Shown: one piece after another, positions 51,185 through 59,668 of the stretch
How positions within the stretch are numbered: position 1 is the first letter of the stretch
Layout of the letters: each line of letters starts with the position of its first letter
Source: JADZAI01 sp047602465
Lineage (GTDB): Bacteria; Pseudomonadota; Alphaproteobacteria; Micropepsales; Micropepsaceae
Reading direction: 5' to 3'
NCBI GenBank assembly: GCA_047602465.1
Contig: JASGHF010000001.1
Coordinates: forward strand, 2,666,001-2,730,000
DNA length: 64,000 bases
Notes under the pieces: model-generated
Database searches by the model: none
The model's input: only the letters and a program-made list of their open reading frames with translations
What the model was told of the DNA's origin: nothing
Translations under genes and position numbers: made by a program

Positions 51185-52096
51185 ATGGCGCAGATCAAGG
51201 CGAACGGGATTTCCATCGAATACGACATCAGCGGGCCGGAGAGCGGCGTGCCGCTGCTGCTCATCATGGGCTTCGGCTCGCAGATGACATCGTGGACGCC
51301 GAGCTTCCGCGATGCGCTGGTGGCGGAAGGGTTCCGCGTCATCCGTTTCGACAATCGCGATGTGGGCCTGACGCAGCGTTTCACCGGCACGCCGGCGGCG
51401 AAGGACGTGGCGGCGGCGGTGGCGAAGGGCGAGACGCCGGAGCTGCCCTACAAGCTGACCGACATGGCGGCGGACGCGGCGGGCCTGCTGGATGCGCTGG
51501 GGATCGAGAGCGCGCATATCGCGGGCGCTTCGATGGGCGGCATGATCGCGCAGCTGGTGGCGCTGGATCACCCGAAGAAGACGCGCTCGCTGATTTCGAT
51601 TTTCTCGACGACCGGCGATCCGTCTCTGCCGCGTTCGACGCCGGAGGCGCAGGCGGCGCTGCTGACCGCGCCGGCTTCGACATCGCGCGACGATGTGGTG
51701 GCGCATTCGGTGAAGAACCGGAAGGTCTATGCCTCGACCCGCTGGCCCTATGACGAAGCGCGGGTCGCGGCGCTGGCGGGCGCGAGCTATGACCGCGCCT
51801 ATTATCCGGAAGGGACGCTGCGCCAGTATGCGGCGATCCTGGCGACGCCGCCGCGGACCGAGCGGCTGAAATCGCTGAAGACGGCGGCGCTGGTGCTTCA
51901 CGGGACGGCCGACACGCTGATCCCCTGGCAGGCGGGCGCGCATACGGCGGCCTCGATTCCCGCATCTGAATTCGTGCTGATCGACGGCTGGGGCCACGAT
52001 CTGCCGGAGGCGGGCGTCGGCATGATCGCGGACTATATGGCCGCCTTCATCCGCCGGGCCGAAGCAGGGCGCAGCGCGGCGGCCAGGGCGGCCTGA
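51185..52096 (+). CDS. alpha/beta hydrolase, tandem paralogue
   Basis: 303 residues, clearly related to the gene before it along its whole length ('SHIAGASMGGMIAQLVALDHP'-type elbow, 'HGTADTLIPW', 'GWGHDLPE'). Divergence is enough to suggest different substrates. Cotranscribed with a 3-base gap. Confidence 0.9.
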   Translation: MAQIKANGISIEYDISGPESGVPLLLIMGFGSQMTSWTPSFRDALVAEGFRVIRFDNRDVGLTQRFTGTPAAKDVAAAVAKGETPELPYKLTDMAADAAGLLDALGIESAHIAGASMGGMIAQLVALDHPKKTRSLISIFSTTGDPSLPRSTPEAQAALLTAPASTSRDDVVAHSVKNRKVYASTRWPYDEARVAALAGASYDRAYYPEGTLRQYAAILATPPRTERLKSLKTAALVLHGTADTLIPWQAGAHTAASIPASEFVLIDGWGHDLPEAGVGMIADYMAAFIRRAEAGRSAAARAA

Positions 52097-52189
52097 GGCG
52101 TCGAAACTCGATTCAAATTGAAGCGCCGGGTTAAATCCGGCGGCAAGCGCGCACGGCGAAACTCCCCGTAACTGTCGGGGAATTTCGTC

Positions 52190-52735
52190 ATGCCGCTTCG
52201 TCTTGCGCTCGCTGTGGGCGCTCTTGCCGCCGTGCTTTCGGCGCCGCTGTCTCATGCCGGTGAGGCCGTGCAGCAGGTCGCCGCCATTCCGGGCGATTTC
52301 GGCACCGACACGCGCGCGATGAGCGTGATCGACCAGCAGATGGTGGCCGAGCCGACGCAGGTGACGCTGTCGCTGCTCAACCAGTATCGCGCGGCGCGCG
52401 GCCTCGGCGCGCTCGCCATCGACGCGCAGATGACGGTCGTGGCCTATCAGCAGGCCAAGGCCATGGCCGATGCCGACTTCATGGACCACAACGTCGTCGG
52501 CGATTTCGGCCACCGCCTGATCGCCAACAAGGTCGTGAACGTCTATGCGGGCGAGAATATCGGCCGCAACATCCGCACCGCCGAGAAGATGTTCGACTGG
52601 TGGGTCCATTCGCCGGTCCACGAAAGCAACATGTCGAACCCGCGCATGACGCGGCTCGGCTTCGCGGTGGTGTACTCGGCGAAGTCCGGCAAACCCTATT
52701 GGGCGATGGCGCTGGCTTCGGCCCCCATCCAGTAA
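52190..52735 (+). CDS. secreted CAP-superfamily (SCP/PR1-like) protein
   Basis: 181 residues with a signal peptide (1-23, 'SAPLSHA'). CAP domain: 'LSLLNQYRAARGLGALAID', 'AYQQAKAMADADFMDH', 'YAGENIGRNIRTAEKMFDWWVHSPVHESNM' (in part), 'RLGFAVVYS'. His and Glu typical of the CAP cavity are present. Extracellular or periplasmic; exact role unknown, as for most bacterial CAP proteins. Confidence 0.92.
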   Translation: MPLRLALAVGALAAVLSAPLSHAGEAVQQVAAIPGDFGTDTRAMSVIDQQMVAEPTQVTLSLLNQYRAARGLGALAIDAQMTVVAYQQAKAMADADFMDHNVVGDFGHRLIANKVVNVYAGENIGRNIRTAEKMFDWWVHSPVHESNMSNPRMTRLGFAVVYSAKSGKPYWAMALASAPIQ

Positions 52736-52743
52736 GACCCCAC

Positions 52744-52764
52744 CGGGTTTGCTTCGCAAACCCG
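52744..52764. terminator. hairpin between convergent CAP and crotonase genes
   Basis: CGGGTTTGC-TTC-GCAAACCCG, perfect 9-bp stem, 9 bases after the CAP stop. A further loose inverted repeat (CCATCGCGC ... GCGCGATGG, to ~52819) follows. No strong T-tract. Confidence 0.65.
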
Positions 52765-52834
52765 CCCTCCCCATCGCGCATCCGGTGCGGACACCTGACG
52801 GTGCTTCGCGCGCGATGGAGAGGCTGTTTTCGCG

Positions 52835-53644
52835 CTAACGGTCGGCGTAGGCGGGCGGGCGCTTCTCGAGAAACGCGCGGACGCCTTCGCCGAAATCCTG
52901 GGTCTGGGCGCAGAGGATCTGGTTGCGATCCTCCATCGCGACGGCGGCCTCCAGGCTGCCCGCATCGACGCTCATATTGAGGCATTCCTTGGTCATGCGC
53001 AGGCCCAGCGGCGAGGTGGTCAGCATCTCGCCGAGATAGCTTTCCGCCGCCTTTTCCAGATCGGCATCGGGTACGACCTCGCTGACCAGGCCGACGCGGA
53101 GCGCGCGGTCGGCATTGATGAAGCGGCCGGTCAGCATCAGCTCGCTGGCGATGGTGACGCCGACGAGGCGCGGCAGGAAATACGAAACGCCGATATCGCA
53201 GGCCGAGAGGCCGATGCGGATGAAAGCGGCGTTCATGCGGGCGCTTTCCCCCGCGATGCGGATATCGGAGGCGAGCGCGATGGCGAAGCCGCCGCCGCAG
53301 GCCGGGCCATGGATCAGCGAAATGATCGGCTGCGGGCAGCGGCGCATGCGCATGACGATCTCGCTGATCCGGCGCTGCGAGACGAGGCCGTCGGCAGGAC
53401 CGCCCGACGCGCCGGAGGCGGAGGGGCGGTTGGAGCGTTCCTTGAGATCCAGCCCCGCGCAGAACGCCTTGCCGGCGCCCCTGATGGTGACGACGCGGAC
53501 CGAGCGGTCCCAGTAGAGCCTGGCGAAATAGTCGAGCAGGTCATCGACCATTTGCGGGTTGAGGGCATTCAGGCTGCCCGGACGGTTCAGCGTGACGTGA
53601 TCGACCGCGCCCTTCTTTTCGATCAGCAGCGTTTCATAGGCCAT
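52835..53644 (-). CDS. enoyl-CoA hydratase/isomerase family protein
   Basis: 269 residues. Crotonase core: 'HVTLNRPGSLNALNPQMVDD' (in part), 'VVTIRGAGKAFCAGLDL' (oxyanion hole), 'IHGPACGGGFAIALASDIRIA', and 'FIRIGLSACDIGVSYFLPRLVG' where the usual catalytic Glu is not in its common place, so an isomerase, hydrolase or decarboxylase activity is possible. Fits beta-oxidation of the CoA esters made by neighbouring ligases. Confidence 0.9.
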   Translation of the reverse strand: MAYETLLIEKKGAVDHVTLNRPGSLNALNPQMVDDLLDYFARLYWDRSVRVVTIRGAGKAFCAGLDLKERSNRPSASGASGGPADGLVSQRRISEIVMRMRRCPQPIISLIHGPACGGGFAIALASDIRIAGESARMNAAFIRIGLSACDIGVSYFLPRLVGVTIASELMLTGRFINADRALRVGLVSEVVPDADLEKAAESYLGEMLTTSPLGLRMTKECLNMSVDAGSLEAAVAMEDRNQILCAQTQDFGEGVRAFLEKRPPAYADR

Positions 53645-53768
53645 GTGCGTTTCTCCCGTGTTCCGGCGCCCTCACCATAGGCGAGCCGGGCGGTTGGGGA
53701 AGTTGGCGCGCACGGAAGGTTCTGCGCTTCACCCGCGCCCCGCGCCATGCGATAGAGCGCGCCAGCGC

Positions 53769-53845
53769 GACTCCGTAGCTCAGCTGGATAGAGCGGCTGC
53801 ATCCTAAGCAGCGGGTCGGAGGTTCGAATCCTTCCGGGGTCGCCA
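53769..53845 (+). tRNA. tRNA-Arg (anticodon CCT)
   Basis: Acceptor GACTCCG pairs with CGGGGTC; D-arm GCTC...GAGC; anticodon stem GCTGC/GCAGC with loop ATCCTAA giving CCT (reads AGG); T-arm GGAGG TTCGAAT CCTTC; discriminator G and an encoded CCA. All four stems close. Confidence 0.95.
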
Positions 53846-53871
53846 TTCTTTTCAGACGGCAGGCGACAGGA

Positions 53872-53891
53872 TGTTTCGTGGAGGCGAAACA
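53872..53891 (+). terminator. possible tRNA terminator
   Basis: TGTTTCG-N6-CGAAACA, 7-bp stem, followed by TTGTTTGTT, 26 bases after the tRNA end. Confidence 0.55.
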
Positions 53892-54178
53892 TTGTTTGTT
53901 CGTTTGCCGCCCTTTTTTGCGCGACCGAGCCGGGGCGTAGTTGTTTCGAGAAATTTTGACCCCCTCTTCCCTTTGAACGTCGCTTTTGGGGGTATTCGTT
54001 TGTCGCTGAAACCGCATTCCGCCCTATCCATCCCGTCAGTCCGGAATACGCGCGTCACCCGGAGGGTGGCTGAATAGGAACATAAGCTCAACCAAAAAAT
54101 AGATAGCGAGCCCTGCGTGAGGATTGGCGAACGACTAAGACCAGGTCAGGCTGCAGCCCATCGCAAGGGACGGAAGCC
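53892..54178. other. gene-free, AT-richer stretch between tRNA-Arg and HNH islet
   Basis: No frame with a plausible start and product on either strand. A/T-rich tracts (ACCAAAAAATAGATAG near 54090) probably hold the promoter of the following two genes. No copy of the tRNA 3' end was found on the far side of the islet, so an integrase-type attachment site is not shown. Confidence 0.5.
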
Positions 54179-54529
54179 ATGTATACGCGTGTCTGCTATC
54201 TCTATCGGGACGCCTCAAACTACAAATTCTGGGGCTACTTCATCCTTGATGGCGCGGTGTTGCGCGACGAGGCGAAGCCGTATCTCATCGATGGCGAATG
54301 GATTATTCCTGAGGTGATCGGGCTTGATCCCCTGCGACCTATCGAAAAGACTGAGGACGATCACCGTTACCATGAACTCCATGAGTTTGAGGAAGTCGGA
54401 GTGTCTGAGGCGGCGGGTATCGGCGCGCCCCTTTGCTCGGCTGGCGAGTTCATCCGCCGGCTCAAGAAGGTCAACATGCGATGGGATGAGCTGTTTTGCG
54501 GCCTGATGCTTGGACCCGCGACCAGATAA
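54179..54529 (+). CDS. hypothetical protein paired with HNH nuclease
   Basis: 116 residues. 'MYTRVCYLYRDASNYKFWGYF' opening and 'YHELHEFEEVGVSEA' suggest an alpha/beta fold, no recognised family. AAGGGA precedes the ATG. It overlaps the HNH gene by 34 bases, so the two are translated together. It could be a partner or a control protein of the nuclease. Confidence 0.6.
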   Translation: MYTRVCYLYRDASNYKFWGYFILDGAVLRDEAKPYLIDGEWIIPEVIGLDPLRPIEKTEDDHRYHELHEFEEVGVSEAAGIGAPLCSAGEFIRRLKKVNMRWDELFCGLMLGPATR

Positions 54530-55239
54530 TCGATGCGATCAAGCTGTATTGCGTGACGCCGTTTGGGCGTCTCCATAGCGGCAATCAAGAGATCATCGCG
54601 CTCGCCAAGCGCCTTGGGCGCACGCCCAGTGCGCTGGCTCTGAAGCTGGTCAATTTCGCTGCGCTCGACACGTCGAGGCCGCAGAAAGGCATGTCCAACT
54701 ATAGCAAGCTGGACGCGGCAGTCTGGGCTGAGGTGTTCGGGAACCCGGATGCCTATCTGCCTTCTGCGGACGCGCACTCGCCCTTTGTCGTGGCCGCCGA
54801 TGGGGACGTAGAAGACTTCATCCGGCGTCCCGAGGGGCGTGATGTGCCTGTTCAATCGACGGCGCGATCCGGGCAGCAGTTTTTCAGGTCGATGATCATG
54901 ACATCGTACGGTAGCCAATGCGCGATGACTGACATCGATACGCCGGACCTGCTGGTGGCGAGCCATATATTGCCTTGGGCCGAAGAGAAGGCTGAGCGGA
55001 CGAACCCGCGTAATGGGCTGCTGCTAAACCGGCTTCATGACCGGGCTTTCGAGGGCGGCCATATCGTTCTGGACGATGAACTGCGTGTGATTTTTTCTCC
55101 AACCATGTCGCGCGTGACGCGCGACAAACTGGAGCGCACGGCGCGATCGCACTTGCGCCTGCCCGAACGCTTCGCACCGGACCCTGCATTTCTGAAGCGG
55201 CATCGTGACTATTGGTCGGCGCGTTGGATGAGCGGCTAA
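54496..55239 (+). CDS. HNH endonuclease (restriction-type)
   Basis: 247 residues. N-terminal part 'IKLYCVTPFGRLHSGNQEIIALAKRLGRTPSALALKL' (in part) looks like a DNA-binding helical domain. The C-terminal HNH block is 'LLVASHILPWAEEKAERTNPRNGLLLNRLHDRAFE' (in part): catalytic His in 'ASHILPW', Asn in 'NPRNGLLL', His in 'LHDRAF'. Such proteins are often lone restriction endonucleases acting on modified DNA or parts of defence loci. No methyltransferase is adjacent. Confidence 0.85.
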   Translation: MRPDAWTRDQIIDAIKLYCVTPFGRLHSGNQEIIALAKRLGRTPSALALKLVNFAALDTSRPQKGMSNYSKLDAAVWAEVFGNPDAYLPSADAHSPFVVAADGDVEDFIRRPEGRDVPVQSTARSGQQFFRSMIMTSYGSQCAMTDIDTPDLLVASHILPWAEEKAERTNPRNGLLLNRLHDRAFEGGHIVLDDELRVIFSPTMSRVTRDKLERTARSHLRLPERFAPDPAFLKRHRDYWSARWMSG

Positions 55240-55247
55240 GCACGCTC

Positions 55248-55769
55248 TCAGTTCCACCCTTCCCAGAAGACCTCCCACATGGCCTGGAGGAAGGCGGCGC
55301 CGAAGAAGAGCATGGCGGCGATGACGACGAGGGCGATCAGGCCCGTGACGGCATCGCGCCAGGTGAACGGCATGGCGGGCGGGGCGGCGTTCGGGTCGGC
55401 GTAGCCCTGGAGCGTCGCATCGAGCAGGGCGAGAGCCGGGAAGCCTTCCTCACGGGTCGCTGAAAAGGCTTCGGGCGTCTTGCCGTCTTCGGGCTGGGGC
55501 GCGACGATTCGGGCGAGAACGCGGGGTTTGCCGTCCTGGGGCTGCGCCTTCTCGAAGCCGCAGGTCCAGCCGGGGCGGACGGCGGCGGCGAGAGCGGCCG
55601 CATCCTCGACCGACCCGGCGAGCGCCTTGTTGAAGCTTGCGCTGATGACATCGCCGTCGAAGGCGTCGCGGGCGAGGATTTCCATCTCGATCCGCTGGCG
55701 GCCCCTGGGCGACCCTTGAAGCCCGGAGATGCGCCGGGCGAGAAGGACGATGGGGCCGGGTTCACGCAT
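55248..55769 (-). CDS. hypothetical protein with C-terminal membrane span
   Basis: 173 residues. Soluble N-terminal 130 residues, then one strong membrane segment (GLIALVVIAAMLFFGAAFL) and a short cytoplasmic tail: a tail-anchored topology. No family recognised. Ends head-on at the HNH gene. Confidence 0.55.
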   Translation of the reverse strand: MREPGPIVLLARRISGLQGSPRGRQRIEMEILARDAFDGDVISASFNKALAGSVEDAAALAAAVRPGWTCGFEKAQPQDGKPRVLARIVAPQPEDGKTPEAFSATREEGFPALALLDATLQGYADPNAAPPAMPFTWRDAVTGLIALVVIAAMLFFGAAFLQAMWEVFWEGWN

Positions 55770-55827
55770 CGCGCCAGCCTAACGGCCATGCGCGCGAGGC
55801 CCACGCGGCGCAGCGTCGCGCCAAATG

Positions 55828-55855
55828 AAAAGGCCCGGCGGTTGCGCCGGGCCTT
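55828..55855. terminator. terminator of carD
   Basis: Perfect 12-bp stem AAAGGCCCGGCG / CGCCGGGCCTTT with a GTTG loop; on the minus strand the T's of the stem plus one more give a T-tract. Lies 21 bases past the carD stop. Confidence 0.85.
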
Positions 55856-55876
55856 TCGTGTGTCGTTGAGGGCCGA

Positions 55877-56611
55877 TCAGGCGGCTGCGGCGGCCGCAGC
55901 CGGAGCGGCGAGGGCGGCGGTCTTGGTGAGCGCGCTTTCGAGGCGCTTCATCGCCGAATCCTCGTCGATGCGCTCGACGGCGGCGACTTCACGCACCATG
56001 CGCGAGAGGGCCGCCTCATACAGCTGACGCTCGGAATAGCTCTGCTCCGGCTGGCCGCCGGCGCGGTGAAGGTCGCGGACCACTTCGGCGATCGAGATGA
56101 GATCGCCCGAGTTGATCTTCGCTTCGTATTCCTGGGCGCGGCGCGACCACATGGTGCGCTTGATGCGGGCGCGGCCACGCAGGGTCTGCATGGCGCTCTG
56201 CACCGTGTCGGTGCCCGACAGCTTGCGCATGCCGATGGCCTTCGCCTTCGGCGTGGGGACGCGCAGGGTCATCTTGTCCTTCTCGAAGGTGATGACGAAG
56301 AGTTCCAGCTTGAGGCCGGCGACTTCCTGCTCCTCGATGCGGACGATCTGGCCGACGCCGTGCGCCGGATAGACGACATGATCGCCCACCTTGAAGTCGG
56401 CGCGGCGGGTAACGACCGGCGCGGCCTCGGCAATTTTCACAGGCGCCTTCACCGGCTGGGCGGCCTTCACGGGCGCGGCGGCAGCCTTCTTCACTTCGGG
56501 CTTGGCGGCGGCGACGGGCTTCTTCGGGGCAGCGGCGGTTTTTGTGGCAGGCTTTTGCGCGGTCTTGGCTTTGGCGACGGGCTTCTTCACTTTCACAGCT
56601 GCCTTGCTCAT
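55877..56611 (-). CDS. carD: CarD family transcriptional regulator
   Basis: 244 residues from ATG 56611 (GGAGAAG upstream); ATG 56629 lacks a site. Residues 1-65 are a basic Lys/Ala/Pro-rich extension (KVKKPVAKAKTAQKPATK), much longer than in mycobacterial CarD. The CarD/CdnL RNA-polymerase-binding Tudor-like domain starts 'FKVGDHVVYPAHGVGQIV', and the helical DNA-contacting domain follows (RAQEYEAKINSGDLISIAEVVRDL). The C-terminus ends in an Ala run. Stabilises promoter open complexes, notably for rRNA. Confidence 0.93.
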   Translation of the reverse strand: MSKAAVKVKKPVAKAKTAQKPATKTAAAPKKPVAAAKPEVKKAAAAPVKAAQPVKAPVKIAEAAPVVTRRADFKVGDHVVYPAHGVGQIVRIEEQEVAGLKLELFVITFEKDKMTLRVPTPKAKAIGMRKLSGTDTVQSAMQTLRGRARIKRTMWSRRAQEYEAKINSGDLISIAEVVRDLHRAGGQPEQSYSERQLYEAALSRMVREVAAVERIDEDSAMKRLESALTKTAALAAPAAAAAAA

Positions 56612-56844
56612 GCTCTTCTCCGCTCTCATTCGTGCTGTGGGTCCGGTCTTGGCGCCGGATATCCCAACTTCATGGTCACCCGATGGCAGGGCGGACGCAG
56701 GCAGTGCGAAAACCTGTCCGCAGGCCCTGAGAGCGTGCGGTGTCGGTGCTTCGCAACTGCGAGAAAAGCGGCGTCTTTGGTTAAGTCGCCGGCTGCTGGC
56801 GTCCTAAGGAAACCCTTGGGTGTCAGGTGATGTGATCTGTCACC

Positions 56845-56872
56845 AATATAGCACAAAAACGGGTTTTGTGAA
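56845..56872 (-). promoter_or_regulatory. probable carD promoter
   Basis: Minus strand TTCACA (-35) and TATATT (-10) with a 16-base spacer, overlapping a perfect CACAAAA-N5-TTTTGTG dyad (56852-56870). It is 234 bases before the carD ATG, leaving a long leader in which no other gene is seen. Confidence 0.45.
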
Positions 56873-56995
56873 GGGTCTTTTTCGTTAAGCCCTTGATTGA
56901 ATAGTTAAAATCCGCTGGGCGGTGATTTGGAGCGGATTGCCCGGAGCCTCGAAGGTAAACGCAAGGTTAATAGAAAATCGTGACCCGCCAACGGG
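56873..56995. other. AT-richer gap between fdxA and carD
   Basis: No gene. Several TTAA tetramers (GTTAAG, GTTAAAA, GGTTAA) stand out against the GC-rich background and may be regulator sites or part of the fdxA 3' end. Confidence 0.4.
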
Positions 56996-57334
56996 TTAAG
57001 CACCCTTGCCGGGGTTCGGGCTGAAGTGCTTTTCGAGCTTGTCCTGGACCTTGGCCCACTCGTCGCGGTCGGCCGGCGGCTCGCCCTTGTGGGTGATGTT
57101 GGGCCAGGTCTGGGCGAACTTCCGGTTGAGTTCCAGCCACGGCTCCATCCCCGGTTCAGTATCGGGCTTGATGGCCTCGACCGGGCATTCCGGCTCGCAG
57201 ACGCCGCAGTCGATGCATTCGTCCGGGTGGATGACGAGGAAATTCTCGCCCTCGTAGAAGCAGTCGACGGGGCAGACTTCGATGCAGTCCATGTACTTGC
57301 ACTTGATGCAAGCGTCGGCGACGACATAGGTCAT
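56996..57334 (-). CDS. fdxA: ferredoxin FdxA (7Fe type)
   Basis: 112 residues. Cys9, 12 (KCKYMDC), 17 and 21 and the second set Cys40, 43, 46, 50 (CIDCGVCEPECP) place [3Fe-4S]/[4Fe-4S] clusters; the acidic C-terminal tail (residues 60-112) is the usual extension of alphaproteobacterial FdxA. Electron carrier, cytoplasmic. Sits upstream of carD as in many relatives. Confidence 0.95.
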   Translation of the reverse strand: MTYVVADACIKCKYMDCIEVCPVDCFYEGENFLVIHPDECIDCGVCEPECPVEAIKPDTEPGMEPWLELNRKFAQTWPNITHKGEPPADRDEWAKVQDKLEKHFSPNPGKGA

Positions 57335-57369
57335 TGGATCTGGTGCCTCGCGCGCGCCCCGCGCGCCCC

Positions 57370-57831
57370 CTATTGGCTCGCAGCCGCCCTGCGGGCGAGG
57401 ACACGCTGGCGCCCCTCGGCGCGCATGCGGTCCGGCACGTGCAGCAGCGCGGCGACGGAGCGGATCAATCGGTCCTCGAACGGGTCAAGAACGCCGTCTG
57501 CATAGACGACCTCCCACAGCATTTCAACGAGACCGCCACGCTCGTTTTCGTCCATGGACCGTCTGGCGGCATCGGTGAAGCGGAAGAGTTCGACGGCCTC
57601 GCGCTGCCGGACGCGCGCGGCCTCAAGGAGCTGGAGCGCCTTGCCGGGCGTATGGCCGAGGCGGCGCACGACGAGATCGCGCAAGGCGGCGTGTTCGTCG
57701 TCGGTATGGGCGCCGTCGGTATCGGCGGCCTCCAACAGCAGGGCCGCGACGGCGATGTCGCGTTCGCTGAAGGCGGCGCTTTCGCTCTTCAGGCCGCCCT
57801 GGGTGAGCAGCGCCTTGATCTTGTCGAACAT
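57370..57831 (-). CDS. TerB-like tellurite-resistance-family protein
   Basis: 153 residues from ATG 57831. All-helical TerB/DUF533-type domain: 'DIAVAALLLEAADTDGAHTDDEHAALRDLV' and 'LVEMLWEVVYADGVLDPFEDRLIRSVA' each contain the acidic Asp-Gly metal-binding loop of the fold. In this family the role is not settled (stress or membrane metal sensing). 35 bases before fdxA. Confidence 0.8.
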   Translation of the reverse strand: MFDKIKALLTQGGLKSESAAFSERDIAVAALLLEAADTDGAHTDDEHAALRDLVVRRLGHTPGKALQLLEAARVRQREAVELFRFTDAARRSMDENERGGLVEMLWEVVYADGVLDPFEDRLIRSVAALLHVPDRMRAEGRQRVLARRAAASQ

Positions 57832-57871
57832 GAAGGTGGACCTAAGCGCGGCGGGGCGGCGGATCAAGCCG

Positions 57872-59632
57872 TCAGGGCGGCAGGACGCGGTAAACGACGG
57901 TCGATCCGTCGATCGTGACCGCGATCTGCTCCAGCCAGGCGATGCGCTCGCCGCGTTTCAGCGCGTCGAAGAGATTGGCCGGGTTGGCGGCGCGGCGTTC
58001 GGCCATCTCGTTGGAGCCGATGCAGAGCGCGAGATAGGCGACGCCACGGCGGCGGACGATGGCCTCGGCCTCGTCGGGCGTGCCGGTCAGCGCGGCGACG
58101 GCGTCGAGAATGCCGGCGGTGTTGCGGTGATAGGGCGCGGCGAGGACGCTGTGCGGCGTCTCGGCGAGGATGAGTGGGCCGAAGGCGATGTTGCCGAGGA
58201 CGAGGCCGGGCGGGAATGTCGCGAGCGGCGCGTAGTCGCTGCGCCGGAGGCAGTTCGTCTCGGCGGTGCTGGCGCGGGCGGCGATCTGCTGCGGCGTGAC
58301 GGGAAAGAGCCTGAAGGTCAGCATCGAGGCGAGCGCCACGATGAGAAGCGGGTTCGAGACGAGGCCTGCGAGGATCAAGGCCGGGGGGCCTGATCCGAAG
58401 CGCCTCGCGGCGGCGGCGGCGAGGATGGGCGCTCCCAGAACGGCGGCGAAGGGCAGGGTGCGGACCTGCCAGAGCGCGAGGCCGACAGCGAGCGCGAGCG
58501 CGAGGCCCGCGATGCGCGCCGGCCAGCCGCCGATGGTCAGCACCGCGACGAGGCCCAGCACCGGGACCGCGAAGACGCCGAAGAAGCTGACCGGGTTGGC
58601 ATCGATGAGGTCTGCGGCGGAGCGCGCCTCGCGGATGTGATCCATCCACTCGGCGAAAAGGCGCGGGTCGACGGCGGCATAGGGGCCGCCGAGACAGACG
58701 GGATTCTGGAGCCAGACCAGCGCGACGGCGGCGGCGCCTGCGAACGCGACGACGAGGAGCCGGGCGCGTTGGCCGTTCAGGCCTGCGAGCGCGGCGGTCT
58801 GGGCGATGAGCGCGGCGGCGAAGAGCGGGCCGAGATAGACCGGCGACACCGTATCGCAGGCGGGGAGGAGCCAGGCGTCGGGCGCGAAGGTGGCCGCCAT
58901 GCCGAAGGCGGCCGCGAGAGCGAAGGCGGTGACGTAGGCGGGGAAGAGCGCGCGGTGGCCGGCGGGGTCGAAGGCCCAGCGCAAGGCGATCACCGCGCCG
59001 CCCAGCGCCAGATAGGGCAGCGTCTCCATGCCGATGGAAAGGCCAAGGCCGGAGAAGAGGCCGGCGAGGATGGCGGCCCTGAGGCTTTGCGCCTCAGCGG
59101 CGAGGGCCGCGATGACGGCGACGGCGAGGGCGATCTGGATGTTGTGATGGTCGATGCGGCCGGGGGCGTAGACCGTGACGAGGAAGGCGGCCGAGGCGGC
59201 GCCGATGATGGCGACGATCGCGCCTGAGCGTCCTGCGATGCGCCAGCCGAGAAAGCCGGCGGCGGGCAGCAGGAGCAGCACCGGAATCAGCGGCCAGATC
59301 AGGAGCGCGGCATGTTCCGCCGCCGCGGCGCCGAGGAGCGGCGTCAGCAGGACGATGATGGCGGCGATGGGGGCGTCGACGAGCCGCGACCAGTGCATCA
59401 GCACGCCGCCATCGGGCAGCGCGGGATCGAGGCGGTGCTGGTGCAGGTCGTACCAGCTCTGACCCGCCATCAGGTCGCGCACGCCGGCGATCCGCATGGC
59501 GTCGTCGGGATCGGGCCAGGCGGTGAGCGCGGTGCCGCGCACCAGCAGGCTCGCAGCGACGAAGGCGAGCCAGATGAGGGCGACGAAGAGCGCGGTCTGC
59601 CGGAGAGGGGGGAGCGGGACGGAAGCGCGCAT
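57872..59632 (-). CDS. GT-C-like multi-span membrane protein
   Basis: 586 residues, about twelve membrane spans. The first periplasmic loop holds 'WPDPDDAMRIAGVRDLMAGQSWYDLHQHRLD' (in part) with the acidic DPDD motif, then 'MHWSRLVDAPI' and 'RIDHHNIQ', a layout like STT3/PMT-type lipid-linked sugar transferases. C-terminal ~150 residues are soluble. Sugar and acceptor unknown. It splits the usual S4-fdxA-carD neighbourhood. Confidence 0.75.
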   Translation of the reverse strand: MRASVPLPPLRQTALFVALIWLAFVAASLLVRGTALTAWPDPDDAMRIAGVRDLMAGQSWYDLHQHRLDPALPDGGVLMHWSRLVDAPIAAIIVLLTPLLGAAAAEHAALLIWPLIPVLLLLPAAGFLGWRIAGRSGAIVAIIGAASAAFLVTVYAPGRIDHHNIQIALAVAVIAALAAEAQSLRAAILAGLFSGLGLSIGMETLPYLALGGAVIALRWAFDPAGHRALFPAYVTAFALAAAFGMAATFAPDAWLLPACDTVSPVYLGPLFAAALIAQTAALAGLNGQRARLLVVAFAGAAAVALVWLQNPVCLGGPYAAVDPRLFAEWMDHIREARSAADLIDANPVSFFGVFAVPVLGLVAVLTIGGWPARIAGLALALAVGLALWQVRTLPFAAVLGAPILAAAAARRFGSGPPALILAGLVSNPLLIVALASMLTFRLFPVTPQQIAARASTAETNCLRRSDYAPLATFPPGLVLGNIAFGPLILAETPHSVLAAPYHRNTAGILDAVAALTGTPDEAEAIVRRRGVAYLALCIGSNEMAERRAANPANLFDALKRGERIAWLEQIAVTIDGSTVVYRVLPP

Positions 59633-59668
59633 CGCGGCCGATTTGGCGCGCGCCGGGTTAAGGCGGGG

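Noticed and set aside
50201..52774. 857-codon open frame on the minus strand
   Set aside because: Antisense to two alpha/beta hydrolases and the CAP protein, all with intact active sites; product is His/Arg-rich without any fold.
53821..53845. attachment site at the tRNA-Arg 3' end
   Set aside because: No second copy of the tRNA end was found around 55240 or elsewhere nearby, and no integrase gene is present.
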